A stretch of 64,000 nt of DNA from an uncultured Eubacterium sp. (GCA_900543485.1 UQRM01000002.1:62001-126000), one strand, 5' to 3'; counted from the stretch's first letter, positions 17,030 through 27,550 are shown. Program-made: numbers and translations. The notes: generated from the letters alone by a model not told the origin.

Positions 17030-17052
17030 GTATTGAAGATTGTTCCTTGATC

Positions 17053-17140
17053 TGGTGCGGATAAAGGGATTCGAACCCCCATGAAGTAACCTTCACACGG
17101 ACCTGAACCGTGCGCGTCTGCCAATTCCGCCATATCCGCA
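17053..17140 (-). tRNA. tRNA-Leu (CAG anticodon)
   Basis: Acceptor arms TGCGGAT and ATCCGCA pair, and CCA is encoded. The anticodon stem CACGG/CCGTG encloses the loop TTCAGGT with anticodon CAG. A long variable arm and the T-loop GTTCGAATC are visible, with GGCGGAATTGGCAGACGC as the D region. Length 88 with CCA is right for class II tRNA-Leu. Confidence 0.95.
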
Positions 17141-17226
17141 TATCCAGCGACCTTTATATTATAACCATAATCGCCGATTATTGCAAGAGATTATTTGCAA
17201 ATTCTTTTCTTTTTATCATATATATT

Positions 17227-17574
17227 TGGGTAAGACATAAGCCGGGTTCTGTATCAGACAATCATCTATCTTGGCCTGACGTTGCCGCCAGGCTCATGCG
17301 ACCTACCTCCCGGACAGCGACGGGCAGCCGCTTTTCACGTCCATTTTGGTCTTGCTCCGGATGGGGTTTACACGAAACGCATGTTACCATGTGTCTCTGT
17401 GAGCTCTTACCTCACAATTTCACCCTTGCCACGGCTTGATCCGTTTCGGCGGTGTGTTTCTGTTGCACTTTCCCTATAGTTACCTACGCCGGACGTTATC
17501 CGGCATCCCTGCCCTGTGGAGCCCGGACTTTCCTCATATACCGCGAAGGTATACGCGATTGCCAGTCTTACCCA
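17227..17574 (-). ncRNA. rnpB: RNase P RNA
   Basis: Catalytic RNA that matures tRNA 5' ends. On the minus strand it starts TGGGTAAGACTGGCAATCGC and shows the universal GAGGAAAGTCCGGGCTCC block near the 5' end. The GGGTAACTA-like J region is present as GTAGGTAACTATAGGG. GGGTGAAATTGTGAGGTAAGAGC points to the ancestral A-type architecture. It ends with ACAGAACCCGGCTTAT and GTCTTACCCA, which pairs with the 5' end. About 348 bases. It is flanked by tRNA-Leu and nif3, all on the minus strand. Confidence 0.96.
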
Positions 17575-17654
17575 AAAATTAATGATAATGACGTTAATAT
17601 TTATACCACAAATATATTTCTTTGTAAAGCGGTCTTTTTACAGGAAAATATCTC

Positions 17655-18497
17655 TTACAGCATCGTAAAAGGCTCCTGATTTATTTTTGAAGCCGCGATA
17701 CTGACTCCTTCCAGTTTCTTTTCCAGCTTCTCCTTCATGGCCGACGCGAAGAACTTCTCCGTTCCGTAATGTCCCGCGTCGATGACAGCTATTCCATGAG
17801 CCAGAGCATATCTCGCCTCATGGTACTTCACATCGCCTGTGATGAACATCTGGCACCCCGAGGCCGCGGCCATTTCCATCAAATCAGCGCCTGCGCCTGT
17901 ACACACGCCTACCATCGTTATCTCCTCATCCATATCTCCCACGAAGCGCAGCTGGCGAAGGCTTATATCCATCTGAGCCGAAACGAGACCCAGTACCTGT
18001 CTGCACGTCATTGCCTCTTTCAGTTTTCCCATCCTGCCTATATCGGCTTCATCGGCCCTCTCTATCATTTTTGCCGCCGCGGACACAGGCTCACCCTTCA
18101 GGTTCCTGACCGAAGTGAGGCCCAACATCCTGGCGATGATGTCGTTATTACCGCCCTTTACCTTGTCAAAAGGCGTGTGGCAGGAATAGACCGAGATCCC
18201 GCCGCTGACCAGCTTCATCATGGCCTTATCGTCAGGATCACCCGCGTGGAGCTTCTTGATGCCGCCGAAGATCAGAGGATGATGAGTCACTATCATTCCT
18301 GCCCCAAGATGTATAGCCTCGTCCACCACCTTCATATCCACCTCCAGGCATGTCAGCAGTCTGTCTACGCAGCTGTCCTCAAACCCTATCAGGAGACCGC
18401 TGTTGTCCCACGACTCCTGAAGGCTCACAGGAGCTATCTCCTCTATCGCTTCCACTACCTCCGTCACCGTTATGCCCTTTTTTTTGTTATCTTCCAT
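17655..18497 (-). CDS. Nif3-like dinuclear metal center protein
   Basis: Member of the Nif3/YqfO family, hexameric proteins with a two-metal site and unsettled function (GTP cyclohydrolase I type 2 in older annotation). Metal-ligand motifs are present: VTHHPLIFGG (two His), SCHTPFDKVKGGNND (His, Asp) and the late segment ITGDVKYHEARYALAHGIAVIDAGHYGTE (His, Glu). 280 residues, so the inserted central domain of longer YqfO proteins is absent. RBS GGAGGG precedes the ATG. Only three bases separate it from trmK, the usual neighbour. Confidence 0.93.
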   Translation of the reverse strand: MEDNKKKGITVTEVVEAIEEIAPVSLQESWDNSGLLIGFEDSCVDRLLTCLEVDMKVVDEAIHLGAGMIVTHHPLIFGGIKKLHAGDPDDKAMMKLVSGGISVYSCHTPFDKVKGGNNDIIARMLGLTSVRNLKGEPVSAAAKMIERADEADIGRMGKLKEAMTCRQVLGLVSAQMDISLRQLRFVGDMDEEITMVGVCTGAGADLMEMAAASGCQMFITGDVKYHEARYALAHGIAVIDAGHYGTEKFFASAMKEKLEKKLEGVSIAASKINQEPFTML

Positions 18498-18500
18498 CTT

Positions 18501-19256
18501 TCATCCCTCCAACAGACCTTTCAGATAATAAATGCTGTCGCAGATGTCGCTTTCCAGCGCGTGGTTACGCTCCCTGGAAAGCATGACATTTTCCAGCTTT
18601 TTCTTTTCCGTCTCCAGATTTCTTTCGATGAAATCCTCTACCGGTCCTGTAGACGACATTATCCACGGCGGCACATCGTAAAACACAGCAGCCTTATCGC
18701 CGCCGTAAGCGGATTCCACCGTTTCCTCCGTTATGCAAAGACCGTTGCCGCTCCGGCTGTCATCGCCGCCCCTTCGTGGTACAGCGGTGATTATCTCTGA
18801 GATGTGATCTCCTTCCTCCGCCAGATCCTCATGGATTATAGCGAAATCGTTTTCCAGAAGCCACTTTCTCAGCTCTCCCTGTCTTATGCGAGGCTGCAGC
18901 ACGAACTTGCCGAAGGAACGTGTCAGCTCCATATCGCCGCTCATGATGTCGCGAATCAGTTTCCCGCCCATCCCTGCGATGACTACTGCGTCCACTTCGG
19001 CCGGCTCCAGTATGGAAAGCCCGTCACCTATGCGGAAGTCGATTTTTTCCCCGCTGTCGGAGAGATGCTCTTTGCAATTCCGCTCTCCCTTCATCAGTGA
19101 CGGTCCGCTGACGTCGGTCATCACTGCCCTGGGTGATATCCCCGCCTCTACCAGATATATAGGCAAGAAACCATGGTCTGTGCCGATATCAGCCATGGTT
19201 TCGCCTTTTTCTATCCTGTTTGCTATCGCCTGTAATCTGTCGTTCAAATTCATCAT
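18501..19256 (-). CDS. trmK: tRNA (adenine(22)-N1)-methyltransferase
   Basis: Methylates N1 of adenine 22 in tRNA with S-adenosylmethionine. The class I methyltransferase motif I is ADIGTDHGFLPIYLVEAG, motif II is AVMTDVS, and VIAGMGGKLI is the conserved motif IV of the family. The N-terminus (LNDRLQAIANRIEKG) is typical. 251 residues; the C-terminal helical region is present. Start at 19256 follows the rpoD stop after 11 bases, and the RBS is weak. Position between rpoD and nif3 is the standard Firmicutes order. Confidence 0.93.
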   Translation of the reverse strand: MMNLNDRLQAIANRIEKGETMADIGTDHGFLPIYLVEAGISPRAVMTDVSGPSLMKGERNCKEHLSDSGEKIDFRIGDGLSILEPAEVDAVVIAGMGGKLIRDIMSGDMELTRSFGKFVLQPRIRQGELRKWLLENDFAIIHEDLAEEGDHISEIITAVPRRGGDDSRSGNGLCITEETVESAYGGDKAAVFYDVPPWIMSSTGPVEDFIERNLETEKKKLENVMLSRERNHALESDICDSIYYLKGLLEG

Positions 19257-19267
19257 CGTTCTATGCT

Positions 19268-20521
19268 TTATTCCAGATAATCTTTCAGTTTCTTGCTCCT
19301 GGTCGGATGTCTCAGCTTTCTGAGGGCCTTGGCCTCTATCTGCCTTATCCTTTCGCGGGTGACATCGAATTTTTTTCCCACTTCCTCCAGAGTCCTGGCT
19401 CTGCCGTCTTCCAGACCGAATCTCAGCTTGAGCACCTTCTGCTCTCTCTCGGTAAGAGTCCCCAGTACATCTACGAGCTGTTCCTTCAGCATGGAGAAAG
19501 CTGCCGCCTCAGCAGGAGCCGGGGCGTCGTCGTCAGGGATAAAATCTCCCAGATGGCTGTCCTCTTCCTCTCCGATAGGGGTCTCCAGGGAAACAGGCTC
19601 CTGTGATATCTTCAGTATCTCCCTCACCTTTTCCACCGATATCCCCATCTCTGCAGCTATCTCATCAGGGGTAGGTTCTCTTCCTTCCTCCTGCAGAAGC
19701 TGTCTTGATACCCTTATCAGCTTGTTGATAGTCTCCACCATATGGACAGGTATCCTGATGGTCCTGGCCTGGTCAGCGATAGATCTGGTTATGGCCTGTC
19801 TTATCCACCAGGTGGCGTAAGTGCTGAACTTGTATCCCTTAGTCCAGTCGAACTTGTCCACCGCCTTGATAAGTCCCAGGTTGCCTTCCTGTATCAGATC
19901 CAGGAACAGCATTCCTCTTCCCACGTATTTCTTGGCGATGCTGACCACCAGTCTCAGATTCGCCTCGCACAATTTCTGCTTGGCGTACTCGTCTCCCTGT
20001 TCCATCCTCTTGGCCAGGTCTATCTCCTCCTGAGCTGTAAGGAGAGGCACTTTTCCTATTTCTTTGAGATACATACGCACCGGATCGTCGACAGCGATAC
20101 TCTTGGAAATGGTGGACTCCAGATCTATCTCCTTGGCGTCGGGGTTCTCAGCTATTACAGCTTCCACCTCCGGATCGTCCACCTCTTCATCATCCATCTC
20201 CATCAGTTCGATGTCGTCAGGCTCGCTTTCCATGCTGACTTCGATGCCCTTGTTCATCAGGCTGTCATAGATATCATCCATCTGATCCTTATCTATGTCC
20301 ATATCACCCAGCCTGTCTGAGACCTCCGTATAGGTGAGCATCTTCTTGCCATTGGCTGCCGCCTTTTCAGCCAGATCGTTTATTATCTGATTCTTAGTTT
20401 CCTCATCCAGTATCCCGCCTTCTCCCTGTTCATTCATGGAAGAGAGACCGTTCTCTTTTTCCAGCTTTTCATTTTCTTCGATAGGTTTCGTCATTATCTT
20501 ATCCTTCAATTCTTCCTTCAT
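19268..20521 (-). CDS. rpoD: Primary RNA polymerase sigma factor (sigma-70/SigA)
   Basis: Housekeeping sigma factor that directs RNA polymerase to -35/-10 promoters. 417 residues. Region 1.1-like acidic N-terminus to about 150, then region 1.2 ([22 protein letters not shown]) and region 2 with [39 protein letters not shown] and [15 protein letters not shown]. Region 3 follows, and region 4 has the helix-turn-helix [39 protein letters not shown] lies upstream. Downstream of dnaG by 13 bases, the classic macromolecular-synthesis operon. Confidence 0.97.
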   Translation of the reverse strand: MKEELKDKIMTKPIEENEKLEKENGLSSMNEQGEGGILDEETKNQIINDLAEKAAANGKKMLTYTEVSDRLGDMDIDKDQMDDIYDSLMNKGIEVSMESEPDDIELMEMDDEEVDDPEVEAVIAENPDAKEIDLESTISKSIAVDDPVRMYLKEIGKVPLLTAQEEIDLAKRMEQGDEYAKQKLCEANLRLVVSIAKKYVGRGMLFLDLIQEGNLGLIKAVDKFDWTKGYKFSTYATWWIRQAITRSIADQARTIRIPVHMVETINKLIRVSRQLLQEEGREPTPDEIAAEMGISVEKVREILKISQEPVSLETPIGEEEDSHLGDFIPDDDAPAPAEAAAFSMLKEQLVDVLGTLTEREQKVLKLRFGLEDGRARTLEEVGKKFDVTRERIRQIEAKALRKLRHPTRSKKLKDYLE

Positions 20522-20534
20522 TTCCCAAGCCCCC

Positions 20535-22286
20535 TTAATTCTTCAATTTCTTCTGTATCTGTATGAGCTGCTTCATCAACGTTTCTATTTCATCGTGATT
20601 TTCCTCTTCGTCCGCCAGAGACAGCCGCATCATCAGCTCCTTCTCCTGGCGATGCAGCATTTCCTTCCGTATCTTGGCGATACAGTCCTCGAACATGTGA
20701 CGTTCTTTCCCCGCAGGCACCACCTTCCGCTCTATCTCATCGAACAGCCCGATATCCTCTTCATCCAGCATTTCACGGATCTCCTGCGGCTCTACCGAAC
20801 CATCTTTCGCAGCAGACGCTATGCACCTGTATATGTTCCTGCCGGCGCTGCTTCTGAAAGCTTCCTCCTCCACATCCTCCGGAAGTCGGATAAAGGCTGA
20901 GTCCAGCAGCATCAACTTTATCAGATCCTTTTCCACCAGCGGGACATCATCCGTTCCGCGACCTTCGGATTTAGTGTTTTCAACGGTTCCGCCAGGTCTG
21001 CCGTATCCCTTTTCCATGATATTATTGCCTGAATACTCAAATCTTATAGCTCCCTCGGAGATCCCTGTCTCTTCAGCCAGCTTTCTTATGTATATATCGG
21101 CCTCCACCGGCTTCATCCCTCTGAGGATATCTACTGCTGCCTCAGTGTAAGCTATCCGCTGCTGACTGTCCTCCAGGTCGTACTGCTGCCGCAGATAACC
21201 CAGCTTGAAATCACCGTAGGGCAGCGCTTCGTCCGCCAGCCGGAGGAACGCCTTCCTGCCGTTCTTCTTTATGAACTCGTCCGGGTCTTTTCCGTCGGTG
21301 ACCTTCAGGACTCTGGCGACACAGTTCTCACCATAGAGTATGTCAAGGCCCCGCATAGCTGCCTTCTGCCCTGCCTGGTCGGCGTCGTAGGACAATATCA
21401 CATTCCTGGTATAACGCTTTATCAGCTTGACCTGGCTCTCCGTAAGGGCTGTCCCCAGAGAGGCGGACACGTTCCTCACACCTGCCTGATACAGAGACAC
21501 CACATCCATGTACCCTTCCACCAGGATTATGGAATCCTGCTTTCTCACTTCCGCCCCCGTCAGATTGAGACCGTAGAGGTTGTATTTCTTCTTGAATACG
21601 TCCGACTCCTGAGAATTGAGATATTTAGGTTCTCCCTCGCCTACTATCCTTCCGCCGAACCCGATCACCTTTTCCCTGGCGTCTATGATGGGAAAGATGA
21701 CCCTGCTCCTGAATTTATCGTAATACCCGTTCCTTCCCTTTGAGATCAGCCCCAGCTCCAGCATCTTCCCGTCGGACACGCCCTGGGCTTTTAGGAACAG
21801 GTACAAGCTGTCCCAGCTGCTGTCGGCATACCCTATGCCGAACTTGTTGAGGATATCCTCGGATATCCCCCGGTCTTTCATGTATGTATATCCCGGATTG
21901 GCCCTCTCCCGCATTCCTTTGAAAAAAAATCTGGCGGCCTGACGGTTTATCTCGTAAAGCTCTCCGTTGTCCCTCTTGTCCTGAAAAGCGCCTTCTAAAC
22001 TGATGCCATACTCCTTAGCCAGCATCTCCACAGCGCCTCTGAAATCCAGGTTGTAATAGCGCTTGACGAACTCGAGCACGTCTCCGGTGGCTCCGCATCC
22101 GAAACACGTGAATATCTGTTTTGCCTCGGAAACAACAAAAGAAGGTGTCTTTTCGTTATGAAAGGGGCATATCCCCTTGTAATTGCTCCCTGCTCTTTTC
22201 AGCGGAACCACTCTGCCAATGATATCAACGATATTACACCTGCTTTTTATCTCGTCAACTATATTAGTCTGATTATTCGCGCTCAA
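20535..22286 (-). CDS. dnaG: DNA primase
   Basis: Synthesises RNA primers for replication. The start is set at TTG 22286 because AGGAG lies eight bases before it; the open frame extends eight codons further. N-terminal zinc-binding motif is [11 protein letters not shown] followed by [13 protein letters not shown]. The TOPRIM domain shows [30 protein letters not shown] and [12 protein letters not shown]-terminal helicase-interacting region follows. Length about 583 is normal. Forms the operon dgt?-dnaG-rpoD-trmK-nif3 on the minus strand. Confidence 0.96.
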   Translation of the reverse strand: MSANNQTNIVDEIKSRCNIVDIIGRVVPLKRAGSNYKGICPFHNEKTPSFVVSEAKQIFTCFGCGATGDVLEFVKRYYNLDFRGAVEMLAKEYGISLEGAFQDKRDNGELYEINRQAARFFFKGMRERANPGYTYMKDRGISEDILNKFGIGYADSSWDSLYLFLKAQGVSDGKMLELGLISKGRNGYYDKFRSRVIFPIIDAREKVIGFGGRIVGEGEPKYLNSQESDVFKKKYNLYGLNLTGAEVRKQDSIILVEGYMDVVSLYQAGVRNVSASLGTALTESQVKLIKRYTRNVILSYDADQAGQKAAMRGLDILYGENCVARVLKVTDGKDPDEFIKKNGRKAFLRLADEALPYGDFKLGYLRQQYDLEDSQQRIAYTEAAVDILRGMKPVEADIYIRKLAEETGISEGAIRFEYSGNNIMEKGYGRPGGTVENTKSEGRGTDDVPLVEKDLIKLMLLDSAFIRLPEDVEEEAFRSSAGRNIYRCIASAAKDGSVEPQEIREMLDEEDIGLFDEIERKVVPAGKERHMFEDCIAKIRKEMLHRQEKELMMRLSLADEEENHDEIETLMKQLIQIQKKLKN

Positions 22287-22398
22287 CTCCGTCACTCCTG
22301 ATAAAAACAACCTTTACTTTATATATACGACAAAAGCCCGCGTTTTCCTTTTTTCCACCACAAAAAAATTTGTTTTTTGCCTGCAATATTGCTTTTTT

Positions 22399-23397
22399 TC
22401 ACAAAAAAAGTTCTTCATAGAGCCCCAGAGCGTATCTGTCGGTCATACCTGCTATATGGTCTTTCACCAGTTCCTGATGACTGAATTCACCTTCCATCGC
22501 CCTCAGATCCTCAGGAAGCGCATCGGGTCTTTCCATGAAGTATCTGTACAGTGAAACTATCACGTTCCTTATCTTCTCTATGTCCTCCGCCTTTTTGACC
22601 TGACGGTTATGGTAAACTTTTTCGAACATATATGCCCGCAGCCTGTTCATAGCGTCGGCCTTTTCTCTGCTCAATTGTGCCGTAGGCCTGTCGAAGCTGT
22701 TTTCTATCATATCTTTCACGAGGGTATCGATCCTCTTCTTATGAGTATCTCCCAGTACAGCGATGCTTTCCTCCGGCAGATCTTCCGCCGTTATTATTCC
22801 ACTCCTGATGGCGTCATCGATGTCGTGATTTATATAAGCTATCCTGTCGCTGGTCTTTACGACCTGGCCTTCCGCGGTGATCGGCATCGTCGCTCCTGTG
22901 TGATTAAGTATGCCATCCCTCACTTCAAAAGTCAGATTCATGCCCCGTCTGCCGGAGGAACCTGACTCCAGAACGTCCACTACTCTCAGGCTCTGGACAT
23001 TATGCCTGAAACCGCCCGGATATATCTCGTTGAGCACCGCCTCGCCGCTGTGGCCGAAGGGCGTATGCCCCAGGTCATGCCCCATGGCTATGGCCTCCGT
23101 CAGATCCTCATTGAGTCCCGCTCCCCTGGCTATCGTCCTGGCTATCTGAGATACTTCTATGGTGTGAGTCAGCCTCGTCCTGTAATGATCGCCTTCCGGA
23201 GCCAGGAACACCTGCGTCTTGTGCATCAATCTCCTGAAAGCTTTGGAATGTATTATCCTGTCCCTGTCCCTCTGAAAGTCCGTCCTTATAGCGCATTTTT
23301 CTTCCGGTATCTTCCTTCCCCTGCTTTCCGCGGCCTTGGCGGCATATGATGTCAGATCCCGGAACTCTCTTTTCTCTATATCAGACCTATTTATCAT
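22399..23397 (-). CDS. dgt: dGTP triphosphohydrolase-like HD protein
   Basis: HD-domain nucleotide triphosphohydrolase of the dGTPase-like family, which hydrolyses dNTPs to nucleosides and triphosphate. HD motifs: RTRLTHTIEVSQIARTIARG (His), AMGHDLGHTPFGHSGE (HD) and a later SDRIAYINHDIDDAI (Asp). Start chosen at the ATG 23397 because GGAGG lies five bases upstream; 23409 is also in frame. 332 residues, the shorter dGTPase type 2 class. It precedes dnaG by 112 bases, a common clostridial arrangement. Confidence 0.9.
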   Translation of the reverse strand: MINRSDIEKREFRDLTSYAAKAAESRGRKIPEEKCAIRTDFQRDRDRIIHSKAFRRLMHKTQVFLAPEGDHYRTRLTHTIEVSQIARTIARGAGLNEDLTEAIAMGHDLGHTPFGHSGEAVLNEIYPGGFRHNVQSLRVVDVLESGSSGRRGMNLTFEVRDGILNHTGATMPITAEGQVVKTSDRIAYINHDIDDAIRSGIITAEDLPEESIAVLGDTHKKRIDTLVKDMIENSFDRPTAQLSREKADAMNRLRAYMFEKVYHNRQVKKAEDIEKIRNVIVSLYRYFMERPDALPEDLRAMEGEFSHQELVKDHIAGMTDRYALGLYEELFL

Positions 23398-23437
23398 ATA
23401 CTCCTCCATATTCTAATATAATAATACATATGGCCTG

Positions 23438-23632
23438 TTACATTGTAAAGTTGTTTCTTTTCATGATCTCCGCCCCCAGACCGCTGTCCACTGTCCCCAG
23501 CAGCTCCGCCACCTTCTTCTGAAGCTCCTCATCCAGGAAGAATATATGCTCAGCTATGGCCTCTGTCAGATCCTCTCTCTCCTCATCCGTCAAGCCTGCG
23601 TAAAACTCCGCCGCCTGTCTTGTCTCCTTCAC
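23438..23632 (-). CDS. Separate C-terminal catalase-related helical domain (64 residues)
   Basis: Starts at GTG 23632, whose last two bases begin the stop of the catalase-like gene (GTGA overlap), with GAGGTGGG upstream. The sequence RQAAEFYAGLTDEEREDLTEAIAEHIFFLDEELQKKVAELLG resembles the helical catalase-related domain that is normally the C-terminus of the same chain. So this is either a split two-subunit arrangement with coupled translation, or the product of a frameshift in one gene. Sequencing error cannot be excluded from the window. Confidence 0.6.
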   Translation of the reverse strand: MKETRQAAEFYAGLTDEEREDLTEAIAEHIFFLDEELQKKVAELLGTVDSGLGAEIMKRNNFTM

Positions 23633-24603
23633 TCCAGCCCACCTCTTTCCAGCTCTTCCACCCTGTACATGTAATTGATGATATCGCCCAGTCCATCCCC
23701 GCGCCATGCGATCCCTTCAACTGTGTTTTCCGGCACGAAACTCGTCGTATCCCGTCTGGACAGGGCGCCATCCGGGACAGATGTCAGCTTCATTATCCCG
23801 GCTGCCACAGCTGGTACGGTCTCCTCATCCCATAACACTGTCCGCTTTGTTATCTCAGCGATATTCTCTCCGTCATATCCTCTCATCTGCACGTACAGCT
23901 CATACTGAGGGAAGGCTCCGCTTTTCACAGCCGCCTCCAGATCATCCACCGCTCTGTCGCTGTCGAAGCCGGCCATGAACTCCGCTGACAGTCTGTCGAG
24001 AGCCTTGTCGCTTCCCTGGCTCCCTTCCCTGTCTTCCACGACAGGAAGCCACCTGTATCTCACCAGATATCTTCCTCCTGCCGCGTTTTCCCACACACAC
24101 GTATCGGCCGAATACCATTTCATACCGATGTAGGATCCTGAGAGACCTTCCTTTGAGAAAAGCCTGAGCGCGCAGTGCGCCGCTTCCGGATTTTCGACGA
24201 TAAACTCCCAGAAACGGCGGGTATTTATCCCGTCAAAGCTGTACCGTTTCGTGAAAGCGTCAGCCATATCGAAGAATTTTTCCGCCTCATCGATAAAAAA
24301 CACCGGTATGCTGTGGCATATCATATCGTAATCGCCATCGCCGCTGTGGAACTTCACATTCATCCCCTTGATGTTCCGCGCTGTATCAGCTGTTCCCGGG
24401 CTGCCCAGCATAGACGCGAATCTGACCGTCACCGGTGTTATCTCGTCAAAGCTTCCGAATATCCTCGCCTTCGTATATTCCGAAAAGGACATGTACGGCC
24501 TGAAAAAGCCTTCGGCCGTTACGCCCTTCCTGAACAGGAGCCGCGGCCTGGGAAGCTCCTTTATCATCCTGTGTATCCGTTGTAGCATTAAAAAATCTGT
24601 CAT
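23629..24603 (-). CDS. Catalase-fold heme-type protein lacking the distal catalytic residues
   Basis: Alignment by eye to heme catalases is continuous: SEYTKARIFGSFDEITPVTVRFA, then KGMNVKFHSGDGDYDM, IPVFFIDEAEKFFDM, FPQYELYVQM and FVPENTVEGI. The catalytic His position in VVHAKG is Phe here (LLFRKG). The Ser of VRFS is Ala (VRFA), and the Asn of VGNNTP is replaced (ICHSIP). The proximal RLFSY region is reduced to IINY, so the Tyr ligand may remain without its Arg. Start at 24603 has GAGGTGGT upstream; the longer frame to 24705 is unsupported. Unlikely to be an active catalase. 324 residues, ending before the C-terminal domain. Confidence 0.7.
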   Translation of the reverse strand: MTDFLMLQRIHRMIKELPRPRLLFRKGVTAEGFFRPYMSFSEYTKARIFGSFDEITPVTVRFASMLGSPGTADTARNIKGMNVKFHSGDGDYDMICHSIPVFFIDEAEKFFDMADAFTKRYSFDGINTRRFWEFIVENPEAAHCALRLFSKEGLSGSYIGMKWYSADTCVWENAAGGRYLVRYRWLPVVEDREGSQGSDKALDRLSAEFMAGFDSDRAVDDLEAAVKSGAFPQYELYVQMRGYDGENIAEITKRTVLWDEETVPAVAAGIMKLTSVPDGALSRRDTTSFVPENTVEGIAWRGDGLGDIINYMYRVEELERGGLE

Positions 24604-24701
24604 CAACACCACCTCACGGTAGTATATGCGACAGATCCTGTTTTTGCCTGCATAAGCTTCATACTCGGATGAGCATCTTCGGGTCAAGGGGCAGATCATG
24701 G

Positions 24702-25130
24702 TCAAATGCCTGTATGTCCAAAGCCTCCCTCTCCTCTGACCGTCTCGCTCAGCTCCTCCGCCTGGACCAGCTGGGCTTTTTCATATCTGGCCACCACCAT
24801 CTGGGCTATCCTGTCTCCATCGTTGACCGTGAAGACTTCCTCTCCCCAGTTGATGAGCGAGACCTTCACTTCGCCCCGGTAATCGCTGTCTATGGTGCCG
24901 ACGCCATTAGTAAGACCGATGCCATGTCTTACTGCCAGTCCGCTTCTGGCCCGTATCTGCACCTCATATCCTTCAGGTATCTCCATGAAAAGGCCGGTAG
25001 GTATCAACGCCCGCTCTCCCGGTCTTATCTCCACAGGTCCATCCAGATACGCCTTTATATCCATCCCGGCGGAGCCTTCCGTCTCATAACGCGGAAGCTC
25101 CCCCGACATCGTCTTCATCATTATCCTCAT
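24702..25130 (-). CDS. dut: dUTP diphosphatase
   Basis: Hydrolyses dUTP to dUMP, limiting uracil in DNA and feeding thymidylate synthesis. Trimeric dUTPase motifs are in order: motif 1 GSAGMDIKA, motif 2 [13 protein letters not shown], motif 3 [12 protein letters not shown], motif 4 GDRIAQMVV, and the glycine-rich motif 5 [10 protein letters not shown] at the C-terminus. The ATG at 25130 overlaps the M16 peptidase stop (ATGA), supporting it over the upstream frame start at 25184. About 142 residues, normal. Confidence 0.95.
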   Translation of the reverse strand: MRIMMKTMSGELPRYETEGSAGMDIKAYLDGPVEIRPGERALIPTGLFMEIPEGYEVQIRARSGLAVRHGIGLTNGVGTIDSDYRGEVKVSLINWGEEVFTVNDGDRIAQMVVARYEKAQLVQAEELSETVRGEGGFGHTGI

Positions 25131-26377
25131 CCTCTTACCAGTCCTTCCAGATCGAACATCCTTCCTGTGACCGCCGCGCCGCAATACGACTTGTAATCTC
25201 CTATCATGGCCGCTGCCTGGAGTATGTCCTCACGGGTGACGCTGTCGAACTCCTTGAGGACTTCCTCCGGAGAATAGACCTTGCCCAGCAGCAGTTTGTT
25301 TTTCCCGATGGAAAACATTCTGCTGTTGATGTTCTCCAGACCGAATATATATGAACTCTTGACCTGTTCCTTGGCCATGGACAGTTCCTCATCGGTGACG
25401 CCCTTTTCCCTCAGCGAATCCAGCTCACACCTTATGGCTTCGAGAGCATCCTCCGCTTTGTCATGAGCTACACCGGCATATATGCTGAAGAACCCCCAGT
25501 AGCTGGAGAACACATTCATGGAGCATACTGAATAAGCCAGTCCCTTTTCTTCTCTGATGCTCTGGAAGAGCCTGGAGCTCATGCTGCCGCCAAATATACT
25601 GTTCATCAATACAAAGGTATAGTACTTGCTGTCGTCCATGGAAACACTCGGCGTCGCAAGGCAGATATGGGTCTGCTCTATATCTCTCTCCTTAACATCG
25701 AAGCTTTGTCTGTACGGCTTCAGCTCCGTCCGGACTGTCACTTTTTTATCTCGCAGTGAATTGAGCCTGTCCTCGAACAGCTCCGCAATAGCCTTCTCAT
25801 CGAAATTTCCCGCTATAGCTACGACGATGCTGTCCCTGGCGTATTTTTCCCGATAATATCCCGTCAGCTTATCTCTGTCTATGGCCGACAGACTTTCCGG
25901 CGTCCCCAGGATGGACCTTCCCAGCGGATTGCCACTGGCCACCAGTTCCGATATAGTATCGTACACGTCATCGTCGGGGCTGTCCTTCACCATCTTTATT
26001 TCCTCGAATATGACCTTTCGTTCCTTGTCCATCTCATCAGGATCGAATCTAGATCCTGTAAGCATGTCCAGCAGGATCTCCGCTCCTTTACATATGTTGG
26101 AAGACAGGGTCTTGATATAATAGCAGGTAGCTTCCTTCCCCGTAAAAGCGTTGAACATACCTCCTATCCTATCCACATCGGACGCGATCTCTTTAGCTGA
26201 CCTGTTTTCCGTTCCTTTGAACATCATGTGTTCTATATAATGGGATACCCCGGAAACATCATCCGTCTCATCGGCAGCCCCGGCCTTTACCCATATGCCC
26301 AGAGCTGCCGACTGCACGTAATCAGTCTTCTCCATGATGAGCGTGGTACCGCACTTCAGCTTTACCGTTTTTACCAT
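25127..26377 (-). CDS. M16-family zinc peptidase (YmxG/MlpA-like)
   Basis: Processing-peptidase-type metalloprotease of the pitrilysin family. The inverted zinc motif HxxEH is in [17 protein letters not shown] with the distal Glu in the helix after it ([10 protein letters not shown] region). The second half carries the [23 protein letters not shown] signature of the family. About 416 residues from ATG 26377, where AGGGGA lies nine bases upstream; the frame to 26449 is less likely. In Bacillus such genes sit near dut/dapA loci; the substrate is unknown. Coupled to dut by overlap. Confidence 0.92.
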   Translation of the reverse strand: MVKTVKLKCGTTLIMEKTDYVQSAALGIWVKAGAADETDDVSGVSHYIEHMMFKGTENRSAKEIASDVDRIGGMFNAFTGKEATCYYIKTLSSNICKGAEILLDMLTGSRFDPDEMDKERKVIFEEIKMVKDSPDDDVYDTISELVASGNPLGRSILGTPESLSAIDRDKLTGYYREKYARDSIVVAIAGNFDEKAIAELFEDRLNSLRDKKVTVRTELKPYRQSFDVKERDIEQTHICLATPSVSMDDSKYYTFVLMNSIFGGSMSSRLFQSIREEKGLAYSVCSMNVFSSYWGFFSIYAGVAHDKAEDALEAIRCELDSLREKGVTDEELSMAKEQVKSSYIFGLENINSRMFSIGKNKLLLGKVYSPEEVLKEFDSVTREDILQAAAMIGDYKSYCGAAVTGRMFDLEGLVRG

Positions 26378-26500
26378 ATCAGCGCTTCCCCTTTCACTGG
26401 ATTTAAAATGTATTGTAACACAAATTTTAGACTTTTCATATACTGCCATTGAACAATTCAGTATAAATTCATATTGCGGTTACCATTAAGGAGGTAAAAC

Positions 26501-27520
26501 ATGAACTGTTTTTGCACACCACAGAACAACACCCAGGACAACGGCTGCTGCAAAGCCAATGAGCTTTGCAGCTTCAGCGGAAATCTGGACGATGTCACCG
26601 CTACGCCAATCTACGTGCAGAGCGTGTATGACGCCGTAAGATTCCACATGCAGGGAATGAAGACGGTACAGTGCCTCAAATTCACTCCGGCCATACCGCC
26701 GGGATGCTCTGTCAGCAGGATCATCGATATCAGATGCAAAAAGGTCTTTGACCCGTCTCAGGCTTCAAGCAGCGATAATCTCACGCTGGATATGGAAACG
26801 GGCATCTCAGGAGCCTACTTCGTCAACGAATGCAACAGCGTCGTGGAAACAGTAGGGCCTGACGGCGTGCCTTCAGAAAAGATACTTTTCGCCGATACCA
26901 GTGACTGTGACGCCACCGACTGTGGAACTCCGATATTCGGTACACAGAACGTGAAGATCTGGGGCAATATCGTGGTCTACATAGACCTGGCTGTCTGCGA
27001 CAGCTGCGGCAGGGAAAGCACCATGACCGTCTGCGCGGAGGTGAACATAGCAAAGCCTGCTTGTCCGCTGGTACTGACCAACTTCTTCGAGCTCTGCATG
27101 CCTAGCACTACCAACTCGGCCTTCATGCCTAGACTGACTGAGCTCTCCAACGCAGGCTTCACCTGCAGGATGGCCACCAACAACGCGTCCCGCGACCTGT
27201 GCCTGGGGCCTAACGGAGAGATAACAGCTAACCTGATCATCACCATCTGTATCACAGTGGAAAAGAAGATCACGGTACCTGTACAGCTCTGTGTCCTCTC
27301 CACAGGATTCGCGGAAGCACCGCTCCAGGAAAATGTGTCAGGGATAGTCACGTGTCCCGGTTTATTTCCTGAGAGAAATGATGGCGGCTGCGGCTCCTGT
27401 GGCAGCCAAAATGAGTCAAACGCTTGTGTTACGAACCCGTGCTGCGATCCATGCTGCTCTCAACAATCTTCAGACCGCGACTGCGGCTGCGGTGATTTCC
27501 CACCGTCAGCGTGCAAATAG
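26501..27520 (+). CDS. Cysteine-rich protein, possible spore-surface component
   Basis: 339 residues with about 40 cysteines, clustered at both ends (MNCFCTPQ, DNGCCKANELCS; CGSCGSQ, NPCCDPCCSQQ, DCGCGDF). The central part has repeated beta-rich segments (TPIFGTQNVKIWGNIVVYIDL, VPVQLCVLSTGF). There is no signal peptide. I recall similar Cys-rich proteins of this layout in Clostridia, some suspected to be in spore coat or exosporium, but no named family can be assigned. RBS GGAGG seven bases before the ATG. Monocistronic, closed by a strong terminator. Confidence 0.7.
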   Translation: MNCFCTPQNNTQDNGCCKANELCSFSGNLDDVTATPIYVQSVYDAVRFHMQGMKTVQCLKFTPAIPPGCSVSRIIDIRCKKVFDPSQASSSDNLTLDMETGISGAYFVNECNSVVETVGPDGVPSEKILFADTSDCDATDCGTPIFGTQNVKIWGNIVVYIDLAVCDSCGRESTMTVCAEVNIAKPACPLVLTNFFELCMPSTTNSAFMPRLTELSNAGFTCRMATNNASRDLCLGPNGEITANLIITICITVEKKITVPVQLCVLSTGFAEAPLQENVSGIVTCPGLFPERNDGGCGSCGSQNESNACVTNPCCDPCCSQQSSDRDCGCGDFPPSACK

Positions 27521-27550
27521 GTGTCCGTAGCCGTCGATGGCTGTATCCTT

